Program-made: the position numbers and the translations under genes
Notes under the pieces: model-generated
Told to the model about the DNA's origin: nothing
Database searches by the model: none
The model's input: only the letters and a program-made list of their open reading frames with translations
Assembly: GCF_900112065.1 (NCBI RefSeq)
Contig: NZ_FOKE01000003.1
Location: 566,249 to 630,248, forward strand
From: Cohnella sp. OV330
GTDB taxonomy: Bacteria; Bacillota; Bacilli; Paenibacillales; Paenibacillaceae
Direction of reading: 5' to 3'
DNA length: 64,000 nt
Part shown: piece after piece, positions 44,450-52,761 of the stretch
Numbering within the stretch: the stretch's first letter is position 1
Layout of the letters: every line of letters begins with the position of its first letter

Positions 44450-46140
44450 TTGGAAACGAAACGGTAAATGCCTGGCGCGGCGGAAACGGCGATGTCTACG
44501 GCTATGTACGCGCGGACGGAAAAGTATTGCGTAACAGCCGCGGTGAGGAGATCCTTCTGCGCGGCGTCGGGTTTGGCAGCTGGCTGCTGCCGGAGGGCTA
44601 TATGTGGCGCTTCCCGGAGGGCGGTGATCGTCCGCGCCGGATCGAGCGGATGATCCGCGAGCTGGTCGGCGAAGAAAAGGCGGCGCGCTTCTGGGCGCTA
44701 TACTACGACCGCTATGTCGCGGAGGCCGATATCGCGCGGATCGCGGCGGAGGGTTTCAACTCCGTGCGGGTGCCGATCCTGGCGCGCACGCTGCTGGAGG
44801 ATGGCGAGCCGGTCCGGTTCAAGCCGGACATGATCGCGCGCATCGACCAAGTCGTCCGTTGGTGCGAGCGGTACGGACTGTACGTCGTCCTGGACTTGCA
44901 CGGCGCGCCGGGCGGGCAGACGGGCACGAACATCGACGACTCCGAGCGCGATCTGCCGGAGCTGTTCCTGGACGGGGCGAACCGCATGCGCACGGTGGCG
45001 CTGTGGCGCCTGCTGGCGGCCCGTTACCGCGACGAATGGATCGTCGCCGGTTACGACCTGCTGAACGAGCCGCTGCCGGAATGGTTCGCGGCGCACAACG
45101 ACAGCGTGATGCCGTTCTACGAGGAAGTCATCGCCGCCATCCGCGAGGTGGACGACTTGCATATGATCATCCTCGAGGGCGTTCACTGGGCGACCGACTG
45201 GTCGATTTTCGATGCGCTGCCGGATAGCAACGTGCTGCTGCAGTTCCACAAGTACTGGAACGCGCCGGACACCGCCAGCATCCAGGTTTATCTCGATCAT
45301 CGCGAGCGGCTGAACGCGCCGCTGTTCATGGGCGAAGGCGGCGAGAACAACAAGGACTGGTATGCTGGGGCCTTTCGTCTTTTCGAAGACCATGGCATCT
45401 CGTGGAACTTCTGGACGTGGAAAAAGATGGACACCGACAATTCGCCTTGCTCGATCCGCCGCCCCGAAGGCTGGGAACTGCTCGTGCGATACCTGGAGGG
45501 CGGGGACAAGCCGGCGCCGGCCGAAGCGGAGCGCATCCTGTGGGCGTATCTCGACAATCTGTCGCTCGATCGTTGCGACTACGAGCCCGCCGTCGTGCGT
45601 TCGTTATTCGTACGCGCGCCGGTGCGCATACCTGCCGTTTTTTACGGATACGAGGGGGAGGGCAAAAGCTTTGGCTTGGCGCGTCCCCTGAGTGAAGGGG
45701 ATAAGGCACAGGCGGTAGAGGGCTTTCGCTCGGGAGATGGCACGGACATTCGCTTCGTCGTCCCCGGACGGACGACACCGAACTTCCAACATGGCGGCGG
45801 CGAGGAATGGCAAGCGGACGAATGGATGTACGTGGCCTTGAAACCGGGCGATTGGCTGGCCTACGGCTGCGAGGCTGCGACGGCACGGGAGACGGCGGGC
45901 GGCTCGGAGGCTGAGCGAAGCTTGATCCGTCTGCGCGTGCATAGCGATGCCGGAGGCAAACTGTACGTCTCCGACGGGCGGGACGCGCCTGCGATGGCGG
46001 TCGAGTGGCCGGAGGCCGGCTGGCATACGGTAACGGCGGAGTTTGAGCGCGTAGGTCTTCCTGGTGCCGCCGTCCGGCATATCGTGATCAAAGCGGCCGA
46101 TCGCCCGGTCGGCGTCGCATGGCTTGAGTTATTGACTTGA
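44446..46140 (+). CDS. Cytoplasmic GH5 glycoside hydrolase with C-terminal beta-sandwich domain
   Basis: 564 residues. The TIM barrel (about 20-370) has the GH5 acid/base Glu in DLLNEPLPEW (about 208) and nucleophile Glu in FMGEGGENN (about 297). The C-terminal 170 residues form a predicted beta-sandwich like CBM6-type modules. There is no signal peptide, and the gene is translationally coupled to the sugar permease, so it probably hydrolyses imported beta-glucan or mannan oligosaccharides inside the cell. The exact GH5 subfamily cannot be set by eye; an exo-acting glucosidase is also possible. Confidence 0.88.
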   Translation: MIGNETVNAWRGGNGDVYGYVRADGKVLRNSRGEEILLRGVGFGSWLLPEGYMWRFPEGGDRPRRIERMIRELVGEEKAARFWALYYDRYVAEADIARIAAEGFNSVRVPILARTLLEDGEPVRFKPDMIARIDQVVRWCERYGLYVVLDLHGAPGGQTGTNIDDSERDLPELFLDGANRMRTVALWRLLAARYRDEWIVAGYDLLNEPLPEWFAAHNDSVMPFYEEVIAAIREVDDLHMIILEGVHWATDWSIFDALPDSNVLLQFHKYWNAPDTASIQVYLDHRERLNAPLFMGEGGENNKDWYAGAFRLFEDHGISWNFWTWKKMDTDNSPCSIRRPEGWELLVRYLEGGDKPAPAEAERILWAYLDNLSLDRCDYEPAVVRSLFVRAPVRIPAVFYGYEGEGKSFGLARPLSEGDKAQAVEGFRSGDGTDIRFVVPGRTTPNFQHGGGEEWQADEWMYVALKPGDWLAYGCEAATARETAGGSEAERSLIRLRVHSDAGGKLYVSDGRDAPAMAVEWPEAGWHTVTAEFERVGLPGAAVRHIVIKAADRPVGVAWLELLT

Positions 46141-46146
46141 TCGGCA

Positions 46147-46183
46147 GGCTGCCGTTTCTCTTCGGAGAGGCGGCGGCCTTTTT
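46147..46183 (+). terminator. Rho-independent terminator after the GH5 gene
   Basis: A long stem with several G-U pairs, capped by a TTCG tetraloop and followed by TTTTT. Confidence 0.85.
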
Positions 46184-46201
46184 CGATAGAGACTCGGCGA
46201 A

Positions 46202-46230
46202 TTGAGAGACGGGCCGAAATTCATTACAAT
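46202..46230 (+). promoter_or_regulatory. Sigma-A promoter of the DUF7309-like gene
   Basis: TTGAGA, 17 bases, TACAAT, ending 56 bases before the ATG. Confidence 0.7.
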
Positions 46231-46286
46231 AGAAGCAGAAAAGGCGACCGCTGTCCGAGAAGCGAGATGAGAATGGGAGGCGTGAG

Positions 46287-47312
46287 ATGAGCACAGCTCC
46301 GACGGCGCAGCAATGGAAGGGACTATACGAGGCTGCGGAACGGTACAAAGAGGCCGCGATCTGGAGGTGGCTGTCCAACGGCCACTTGTTCGGCGTCCGG
46401 GATCCGGCGTCGGGCGAGATCGGTTATTGCTGCGTGTTCGGCAACGGCGGCGAGATGTTCGGCCTCGCGGTGTATTTGGGCACCGAGGGATTGCGGACCA
46501 TCGTGGACATGCTGACGGGCGAGCCGGAAGAGGATCCGATGTTCAGTCAGCGCTGCCTGCTATTCTCGCTGGACGACAGAGCGGAGCTCGATCCCGCGGA
46601 GTACAAGCGAATCAAGCAACTGGGACTCGGCTATCGCGGCAAAAAAAGCTGGCCGACGTTCCGGCTGCACGAGCCGGGCTACTTGCCCTGGCCGGAGCTG
46701 TCTGCGGCGCAGGCGGTCTACCTTGCGCAAGCGTTGGACCAGGCTGTGCTGGTCGGGCAGAAGTTCCAGTTCAATCCCGACGAGCTGATCGACGGCGACA
46801 AAGATGTCTATTTCATTCGCGAAGCTCGACCCTCGGCAGAAGGCGGGCATTCGTGGCACGACGCATGGCTGGCGCCTGAGGATCCTCCAGTGACGGAAGA
46901 GTCGGCTGCGGGCGCCATGCCGCTGGACGAGCTCCGGATTGCCAAGGCGCTCAAAGGGGTCAGGAGCAGAGCGGGCATCTGGGAGTCCGACAGCTTTTAC
47001 GTGGCCATGCCCTTGCAGGAGGGAGAACGGCCCTTTTACCCGAAAATGACGCTGCTCGTGGATCAGGCGACGGGCCAGATTCTCAAGTTTGCGCTGAGCA
47101 AAGAGGATGAGACGGCCGCCGCCGCCGCCGAAGATCTGCTGACGCTGGTCGAAGAGCAGCGGACGCTCCCGCAGGAGCTGTGGGTAGGCAGCGAGGCTGC
47201 GGGAGAAGCGCTGCTGCCGCTTGCCGAAGCGCTGAAGCTAGAGCTGTTGTGGTCTCCCGAGCTGCCTGCGTTGTCTGAAGCGCGCGCGGCGATGGAGCAG
47301 CGATTCGGTTAG
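46287..47312 (+). CDS. DUF7309/DUF6930-like protein of unknown function
   Basis: 341 residues, cytoplasmic. The start (WKGLYEAAERYKEAAIWRW, then FGVRDPASGEIGYCCVFGNGG and LAVYLGTEGL) resembles proteins annotated with DUF7309 at the N-terminus and DUF6930 after it. These are uncharacterised and occur in many Bacilli and Clostridia. The C-terminal third (KMTLLVDQATGQILKF...) looks like a separate alpha/beta domain. The ATG follows GGGAGG. It has its own promoter and terminator, so it is monocistronic. Confidence 0.7.
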   Translation: MSTAPTAQQWKGLYEAAERYKEAAIWRWLSNGHLFGVRDPASGEIGYCCVFGNGGEMFGLAVYLGTEGLRTIVDMLTGEPEEDPMFSQRCLLFSLDDRAELDPAEYKRIKQLGLGYRGKKSWPTFRLHEPGYLPWPELSAAQAVYLAQALDQAVLVGQKFQFNPDELIDGDKDVYFIREARPSAEGGHSWHDAWLAPEDPPVTEESAAGAMPLDELRIAKALKGVRSRAGIWESDSFYVAMPLQEGERPFYPKMTLLVDQATGQILKFALSKEDETAAAAAEDLLTLVEEQRTLPQELWVGSEAAGEALLPLAEALKLELLWSPELPALSEARAAMEQRFG

Positions 47313-47329
47313 TCCGGCGTTATGAACGA

Positions 47330-47364
47330 AGGCCGTCCCCGGCATTCCGGAGACGGCCTATTTT
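47330..47364. terminator. Terminator between convergent genes
   Basis: AGGCCGTC pairs with GACGGCCT around 14 bases, followed by ATTTT on the plus strand. Confidence 0.75.
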
Positions 47365-47365
47365 G

Positions 47366-47599
47366 CTATTCGCGCAACTTCCGCTCGCTCGACGAATCGT
47401 CTTTGCTGTCGGACTTGTTCGCTTCGTCCCGGTTCTCGATGCCGAGATCCTCGACCGGGATCGCGTCGACGTTGCGCTCGCTCAGGAAGGTGTCGAAGAG
47501 GCTTTTCTGATCCGTCGGATACTGCTCGGGATGATCGCGCTCGGCCTGCGGGCCGGCACCCGGTTTGTCCAGATCCGGCGGCCGCTCGAATTCGTTCAT
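47366..47599 (-). CDS. Small acidic hypothetical protein
   Basis: 77 residues, very hydrophilic, rich in Asp, Glu, Lys and Ser, with no signal peptide or membrane segment. The ATG has an excellent AAAGGAGGAG site. It follows the FAD/Rieske oxidoreductase by 70 bases in the same direction and may be co-transcribed. I do not recognise a family; disordered small proteins of this kind are frequent in Bacilli. Confidence 0.65.
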   Translation of the reverse strand: MNEFERPPDLDKPGAGPQAERDHPEQYPTDQKSLFDTFLSERNVDAIPVEDLGIENRDEANKSDSKDDSSSERKLRE

Positions 47600-47668
47600 G
47601 CGTATCTCCTCCTTTGTGTATGCCGACTTTTCCCCTTCGGGGAGGCGGTTGAAACAAACGAAATATCG

Positions 47669-49174
47669 TTATAGCCGCTCCAGCGGCTTCTTGGCGGGGC
47701 CATGCATCACTTCGCCGTCAAAGGTAAACCGCGACCCGTGGCAGGGGCAGTCCCAAGTGCGGTCCCCGGCGTTCCACTCCGTCTCGCAGCCCATATGCGT
47801 ACAGGTCGTGTCGACGACGTGCAGCTTGCCCTCGCGATCCCGATACGCGCCGCAGCGGCGGCCGTGAATACGGACCGCGGCGCCTTCGTCGAGCCCGAGC
47901 TCTTCGGGGTCCTTCTTCAGCCACTCGAGCTTGCCCTTCACGAAGTGATAGGCGACGTCCGCCGTTTCCTTCGCAAGCGTCCCCATGTCCGGATCCGCTT
48001 GAAAGCGCGACGGGCCGAAAAGCTCCGCGTACGGATTGTCCCGTCCGAGCATCAGATCCGCCAGGAGCCGGCCCGCTACCGCGCTCGTCGTCATCCCCCA
48101 TTTGCGGTAGCCGGTCGCGACGAGCAGATTAGGCGTTCCCTCCCGGGCCAGTCCGATGTAAGGCAATTTGTCCGTCGACACCAGATCGTGCGTCGACCAT
48201 CGATAGCGGATCTCTTCCACGCCGAAGGTATCCTCGGCGAATCGCTTCAGCGTCTCGTAATGCGCGATCGTGCACTCGCCTTGCCCGGTCTTGTGCGACT
48301 CGCCGCCGATCAGCAGCAGCTTTTCGCCGCCGTACGTGACCTCGCGAACCGAGCGCTTCGGCTCGTTCGCCGTGATGTACATCCCGCCCGGATAATCGTA
48401 AGGAGACTTGATCGCGATGACGTACGAGCTCTCGGCATGCAGCCGCGCGAAATAAAAGCCGTTATCGAAAAACGGGAAATGCGAGCAGGCCGCGACCGAA
48501 TCGCAGGTGACCGTATAACCGTCCTTCGTCGTGACGCTGGCCCGTTCTCCATCGCGGAACTTGTCCATCGTCGTCTCTTCAAAAATCTCGCCGCCTAAGC
48601 GCACGATCTCGCTGGCTAGAAAGGCCGCGTACGGCGTCGGATGGAACCGGGCTTGCCGCTTCATGGACAGCGCCGCGGTCGCGCCGAACGGCAGCGAAAG
48701 CGTATCGTAGCGTTCGCCGGGAATGCCGAGCTTCTGATAGGCGTCGTATTCTTTCTCGAGCTTGTGCAGCCCTTCCTCGCGCGTCGCATAGACGACGGCG
48801 TCTTCGTCGACGAAGTCGCACGCGATGCCATGCTCGGCGACAAGTCCGCGCATGAACGCGAGCGCGCTCGCATTTGCCTCGTAGTACAATCTTGCCTTTT
48901 CCTCACCGAAGTGCGAGATCAATTCATCGTAGATCAGGTCGTGCTGGGCCGTGATCTTGGCGGTCGTATAGCCCGTCGTGCCGCCGAGCAGCCTGTCCGC
49001 CGTCAACAGCGCGACGCGGCGGCCTTCCTTGGCGAGCAGATAGGCGGTCGTGAGGCCGGAAAGGCCGCCGCCCACGACGGCGAACTCGGTCTCGAGATCG
49101 CGCATAAGCTTCGGGAAAGCAGGGAGTTCCGCCGTTCGGCGCCAATAGGATTCGGGATATTCGGGCAGCTGCAT
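47669..49174 (-). CDS. FAD-dependent oxidoreductase fused to a C-terminal Rieske domain (YhfW-like)
   Basis: 501 residues. The N-terminal dinucleotide motif VVGGGLSGLTTAYLL (about 33-47) starts a DAO-type FAD domain that runs to about residue 385. The C-terminal 100 residues are a Rieske [2Fe-2S] domain with CTHMGC and CPCHGSRF ligands. Proteins of this architecture (B. subtilis YhfW) are known as putative Rieske-FAD oxidoreductases; substrate and electron partner are unknown. The start follows GAGGAGG. It is divergent from the S66 peptidase. Confidence 0.9.
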   Translation of the reverse strand: MQLPEYPESYWRRTAELPAFPKLMRDLETEFAVVGGGLSGLTTAYLLAKEGRRVALLTADRLLGGTTGYTTAKITAQHDLIYDELISHFGEEKARLYYEANASALAFMRGLVAEHGIACDFVDEDAVVYATREEGLHKLEKEYDAYQKLGIPGERYDTLSLPFGATAALSMKRQARFHPTPYAAFLASEIVRLGGEIFEETTMDKFRDGERASVTTKDGYTVTCDSVAACSHFPFFDNGFYFARLHAESSYVIAIKSPYDYPGGMYITANEPKRSVREVTYGGEKLLLIGGESHKTGQGECTIAHYETLKRFAEDTFGVEEIRYRWSTHDLVSTDKLPYIGLAREGTPNLLVATGYRKWGMTTSAVAGRLLADLMLGRDNPYAELFGPSRFQADPDMGTLAKETADVAYHFVKGKLEWLKKDPEELGLDEGAAVRIHGRRCGAYRDREGKLHVVDTTCTHMGCETEWNAGDRTWDCPCHGSRFTFDGEVMHGPAKKPLERL

Positions 49175-49291
49175 GGCGATTTCCTCCTCGGATGGAACGT
49201 TTTATCCTCATCATTTCTTTTTACACGGAAAAAGATACGATGCCCCAAAAGGTTCGGACATAAGCTGTTAGAAGGAGAGGGGGAGGTTCGG

Positions 49292-50215
49292 ATGGCCATC
49301 CGGCCGAGAGCGCTGGTGAAGGGAGATACGGTAGGCATCGTCACGCTCGGGAGTCCGCTCGCCCGGGAGACGATCGACGCGGGAATCGCATATTTGCGGC
49401 AAATGGGGCTGAACGTCATTGTCGGGCGCCATGTATACGATGCGGACGGCTATCTGGCGGGTACGGACGAGGAGCGGGCGGCGGATCTGATGGACATGTT
49501 CGCCAACGGACAGGTCAGGCTGATCCTGCCGGCGCGCGGCGGCGTGGGCGTGGAGGGCATCCTGCCTTACCTGGATTACGACTATATCCGCGCGCATCCC
49601 AAGATCGTGTCCGGCTACAGCGACATTACGGTCCTGCTCAATACGTTCGCTCAACTCGCGGATCTCGTCGCGCTGCACAGCTTGCTGCTGATCGACTTCA
49701 AGCCCGAGACGCCGACGTACAACTTCGAGCAGTTTTTCGCCGCTACCTCGTCGCTTGTCGTCCCTAGACCGATCGCGAATCCGCCGGGCATGCCGATCCG
49801 GCCGCTCGTGCCCGGCGTCGTCTCGGGAGCGCTCGCGGGCGGCAATCTCACGTCGCTGACCGGTTCGCTCGGCACGCCCTACGAGATCGATGCCCGGGGC
49901 AAAATTTTGCTGCTCGAGGAGACGCACGAGCCGGTGAACACGGTCTACCGCTACGTCGAGCAGCTGAAGCTCGCGGGCAAGCTCGAGGATTGCGCGGGCA
50001 TCGTCATGGGCGGCTGTCACGAATGTCCGGACGCATACGGCCGGACCTATGCGGACCTCATTCGCGACGTGCTCGTGCCGCTGGGCAAGCCGCTGATCGC
50101 CGGGTTCGCGAGCGGGCACGACGTCTACAAGGCGGCGGTGCCGATCGGCGCCTTGGCGCGATTGGATGCGGGCGCGGGGACGCTGACGCTGCTGGAGCCG
50201 GCCGTATCGGTATGA
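49292..50215 (+). CDS. LD-carboxypeptidase / MccF-like serine peptidase (family S66)
   Basis: 307 residues from the ATG at 49292, after GGGGGAGG; the open frame extends to 48641 but overlaps the oppositely oriented gene. The nucleophile Ser110 lies in VSGYSDITVL; the Glu and His of the Ser-Glu-His triad lie in LLEETHEP and ASGHDVYK. S66 enzymes cleave the L,D-bond of muropeptide tetrapeptides in wall recycling, or inactivate microcin C-type compounds. The position alone does not decide between these. Confidence 0.92.
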   Translation: MAIRPRALVKGDTVGIVTLGSPLARETIDAGIAYLRQMGLNVIVGRHVYDADGYLAGTDEERAADLMDMFANGQVRLILPARGGVGVEGILPYLDYDYIRAHPKIVSGYSDITVLLNTFAQLADLVALHSLLLIDFKPETPTYNFEQFFAATSSLVVPRPIANPPGMPIRPLVPGVVSGALAGGNLTSLTGSLGTPYEIDARGKILLLEETHEPVNTVYRYVEQLKLAGKLEDCAGIVMGGCHECPDAYGRTYADLIRDVLVPLGKPLIAGFASGHDVYKAAVPIGALARLDAGAGTLTLLEPAVSV

Positions 50216-50252
50216 AAGAAAAGAGCCGGCACCCGAGGGGATGCCGGCTCTT
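50214..50252 (-). terminator. Terminator of the secreted hypothetical gene
   Basis: AAGAGCCGGCA and TGCCGGCTCTT form an 11-bp stem. On the minus strand it continues into TTCTTTC, so it mainly serves the gene at 50288; it may also act on the plus strand. Confidence 0.75.
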
Positions 50253-50287
50253 GCTGCAACTGGAGTGTTGCCTTCTACCGGATGCGA

Positions 50288-50827
50288 TCACGGCACGAAT
50301 TGCTGCACGATGCGAACGACCTTGCCGTCGACCACCGTAATGTAATAAGGGAAGTTCCCCATCAGCTCCTGATTGTCCCCGCTGAACAGCGAGCGAAGCT
50401 TCGCGACGCTGATCGGCTCGTTTTCCACGATATCCGCGTCGTCCCAGCTGCCCGAGCGATTGTAGATCTGCATCAGCACCTGCGCGTCGGCCGCAACCGG
50501 CAGCGTATACGTCTTCTTTTCCTCGTTAAGGATGTAGTAACCGTCCGGCGCCTGGTCCATGCCGGCATCCGGCTCCTGCTGGCTGAATACCCGATCGGCC
50601 TCCGCGCCCTGCAGGAACTGAATGTAGTCGACGGTCACATAGGTGACGCCGTCCATCGACGTGATCTTGCTAATATAAGCGGGATACGAGGGGGCCGATG
50701 CCTGATTGATCGCCTCGCTGCCATTCTCCTCCGCGACGGCGGTCTCCTGCTTGTCGCTCACGCCCGACACGCTGAGCGGGATCAGGCAGATCCCCAATAA
50801 AACGACACACAGCAACAGTTTGCGCAT
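50288..50827 (-). CDS. Secreted hypothetical protein
   Basis: 179 residues. An N-terminal signal peptide (about 1-22) has no lipobox; a short polar linker (25-45) follows. The remainder looks like a compact alpha/beta domain (ITSMDGVTYVTVDYIQFLQG, PYYITVVDGKVVRIVQQFVP). The pattern with DYIQFLQG is seen in small secreted Bacilli proteins of unknown function. An ATG start follows GAGAGGGG. Single gene with its own terminator. Confidence 0.75.
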   Translation of the reverse strand: MRKLLLCVVLLGICLIPLSVSGVSDKQETAVAEENGSEAINQASAPSYPAYISKITSMDGVTYVTVDYIQFLQGAEADRVFSQQEPDAGMDQAPDGYYILNEEKKTYTLPVAADAQVLMQIYNRSGSWDDADIVENEPISVAKLRSLFSGDNQELMGNFPYYITVVDGKVVRIVQQFVP

Positions 50828-50966
50828 CGGTACAGCCCCTCTCTCCGGTTAAAAACAGGTGATAAGTATCAATATTATTTAGACAATTAGAAGACGTTTT
50901 AAACATACGTTTTGTTGCCGGGAAAAAGGGGAGAAAGGGCTTATTTTTAGGCGGATATTTCCGGGG

Positions 50967-51155
50967 AAATTCGACAGCGAACTAAACGCCCGTTTTGATA
51001 AGAACGGCTTTGTGGACTTTATCGAAATCGAAACCTGCGAAGTCTATTCGATGGCGATGCTGGACTTTGCATATAAGAATGGCGCAAAATATCAGATGGT
51101 GAACGTAAAGGGAATTGTATTTTTCCTCTTGTCTGAACGGTGGAGAGAAAGCTGA
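50967..51155 (+). pseudogene. Possible gene remnant (63 codons to a stop)
   Basis: In this 390-bp gap one plus frame reads without interruption from upstream of 50967 to a TGA at 51155, with protein-like composition (FDKNGFVDFIEIETCEVYSM, then GIVFFLLSERWRES). The frame opens after a TAG near 50880. No convincing start codon with a ribosome-binding site precedes it, so it may be the 3' end of a decayed gene. I do not recognise the family. AT content is higher than in neighbours. Confidence 0.3.
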
Positions 51156-51215
51156 TTCACGCCATCCGATTTGGTAAGAATTGCTCAACGGATTGCATTT
51201 AAAGGAGGCAACGCC

Positions 51216-51743
51216 ATGGCAACCATTCAACCCTTCGGCGACAAGCGGCCCGACATTCATGAGTCGGTGTTCTTGGCGGAGGGCAGCGTCGTGACGGGGG
51301 ACGTGAAGATAGGCAAGGACACAAGCATCTGGTACAATGCCGTGATTCGGGGAGATGTGGCACCGACCGTAATTGGCGAACGGACGAGCATACAGGATAA
51401 TTCGACACTGCATCAAAGTCCGGGCAAACCGCTGATTATTGAAGACGAGGTCATCGTCGGACATAATGCGGTGCTGCATAGCTGTATCATCAGACGCGGG
51501 GCGATGGTGGGAATGGGCGCAATTGTACTGGACGGAGCGGAGATCGGGGAAGGCGCGATGGTTGGTGCAGGCGCGTTGGTGCCTCCCGGCAAAAAGATAC
51601 CGCCCCGCACGCTGGTCGTGGGTTCGCCGGCCAAGCCGATGCGAGAGCTGAACGAGGCGGATGAGGCGGATATGCGGCGAATCGTGAGGGAGTATGTGGA
51701 TAAAGGACAGTTCTATAAAAAGCAGCAGGAGCAAAGCAAGTAA
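51216..51743 (+). CDS. Gamma carbonic anhydrase-family protein
   Basis: 175 residues from the ATG at 51216, seven bases after AAAGGAGG. The left-handed beta-helix hexapeptide repeats run through most of the length (SVVTGDVKIGKDTSIWYNAV onwards). The zinc-binding His residues are in TLHQSP and VGHNAVLHSC. Members (YrdA/CaiE/PaaY-like) include active carbonic anhydrases and acyl-transferase-like relatives. A C-terminal helix ends the protein. It is single, with a hairpin downstream. Confidence 0.9.
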   Translation: MATIQPFGDKRPDIHESVFLAEGSVVTGDVKIGKDTSIWYNAVIRGDVAPTVIGERTSIQDNSTLHQSPGKPLIIEDEVIVGHNAVLHSCIIRRGAMVGMGAIVLDGAEIGEGAMVGAGALVPPGKKIPPRTLVVGSPAKPMRELNEADEADMRRIVREYVDKGQFYKKQQEQSK

Positions 51744-51856
51744 AGTAGAACCTAGGCAAGCGATTCGCCGATTAGGATCGATGCAGATTGCATCATGCGA
51801 ATTTCCAAGGCGCTTCGTTATCGGGAGCTTATTTTGACAGCAAAACGACGTGGCCA

Positions 51857-51881
51857 AGCCGGCAGGGTGCACCTGCCGGCT
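51857..51881. terminator. Terminator-like hairpin between convergent genes
   Basis: A perfect 10-bp stem, AGCCGGCAGG with CCTGCCGGCT around a 5-base loop, followed by ATTTGAATTT on the plus strand. It lies between the carbonic anhydrase and Lrp genes. Confidence 0.7.
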
Positions 51882-51927
51882 ATTTGAATTTCACTGCAGT
51901 CCACGTGCCGTACATGTTATTGCCCCG

Positions 51928-52440
51928 TCAAGGCTGGTACAACCGGACCGCATCGCCAAGCGGTCTTAGCGCCATTCTGTTCTTATACATATGGATGACG
52001 ATTTGAAAGTCTACGTTCGTAATGCCAGGAAGCACGTACAGCTTTGTCTTCAAATAACCTTCCATCTCGACCTGGTCGATGAACTGACCGTACATATGCA
52101 GCTTGCTCGGACCGCTGAGCTGGTACAGCAGCGTAACCGGCGGATGGTCCATTATTTCCTCGGCAAGCTTCTCCAGCTCTCTCGGCTCGACGCTGATCTC
52201 GAAAAACGCAGTGAGATAGAAGCCGGCCGGCTCGGGATTGACCGCCAGCGTGAAGGACTCGATTACGCCGTTATCCACGAGCGACTGCAGCCGTAGCTGG
52301 ACCGCGACGCGCGTCAAGCCGACCTCTTTTCCGATATCGGTGTAGGACATTCTGGCATTGTCGTTCAGCAGATCGATGATCTTGCGGTCGACAGAATCTA
52401 AAGTTACGTATGGGCGATCGTGCAGTGTTTTTATTTGCAT
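51928..52440 (-). CDS. Lrp/AsnC-family transcriptional regulator
   Basis: 170 residues. The N-terminal winged helix (LDSVDRKIIDLLNDNARMSYTDIGKEVGLTRVAVQLRLQSL) is typical of Lrp/AsnC. The C-terminal RAM domain (about 85-155) binds an amino acid or other small effector. It is divergent from the BMP lipoprotein/Rieske oxygenase operon, with a 320-bp control region, and is the likely regulator of that operon. The start follows GAGGAG. Confidence 0.92.
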   Translation of the reverse strand: MQIKTLHDRPYVTLDSVDRKIIDLLNDNARMSYTDIGKEVGLTRVAVQLRLQSLVDNGVIESFTLAVNPEPAGFYLTAFFEISVEPRELEKLAEEIMDHPPVTLLYQLSGPSKLHMYGQFIDQVEMEGYLKTKLYVLPGITNVDFQIVIHMYKNRMALRPLGDAVRLYQP

Positions 52441-52594
52441 TTCGCAAGCTCCTCACTTGAATGTTGGGCGAGATCTGCTGCTATTACTGAGAAGCCGACG
52501 GTTTTGCGATGCGCTTCTTGCGAATCGTAAAACATGGCGAGAAAATGTAACTTAATTGTGTTATGTTTTATTACTTAAACCTAACGCAATGTGG

Positions 52595-52624
52595 TTGACG
52601 TACATTTCATGGCGCTCTTATAAT
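52595..52624 (+). promoter_or_regulatory. Strong sigma-A promoter of the BMP/Rieske operon
   Basis: TTGACG, 18 bases, TATAAT. The AT-rich segment just upstream (about 52545-52580, with TAAC and GTTA half-sites) would suit Lrp binding. A leader of about 130 bases follows; I see no known riboswitch in it. The rest of this 320-bp gap has no gene. Confidence 0.75.
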
Positions 52625-52761
52625 GATTTTATTCTTTCTGAAAGCAACAATAAAGAGAAAAAATTATCGGATTGCAAGGGAGGGGCAGTTTTGTTTGTCG
52701 GAATTCAGGTCGTCGCGGAATGAAAGGTGACATATGTTTTCGAAAAGGGGGAGGCGTTCGC

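Noticed and set aside
48641-49291. N-terminal extension of the S66 peptidase
   Set aside because: It is antisense to the FAD/Rieske gene and has no resemblance to the family; the ATG at 49292 starts a normal-length protein.
52625-52761. Purine riboswitch in the leader of the BMP operon
   Set aside because: The leader is long enough and the gene content invites it, but the conserved junction sequences of the purine riboswitch are not present.
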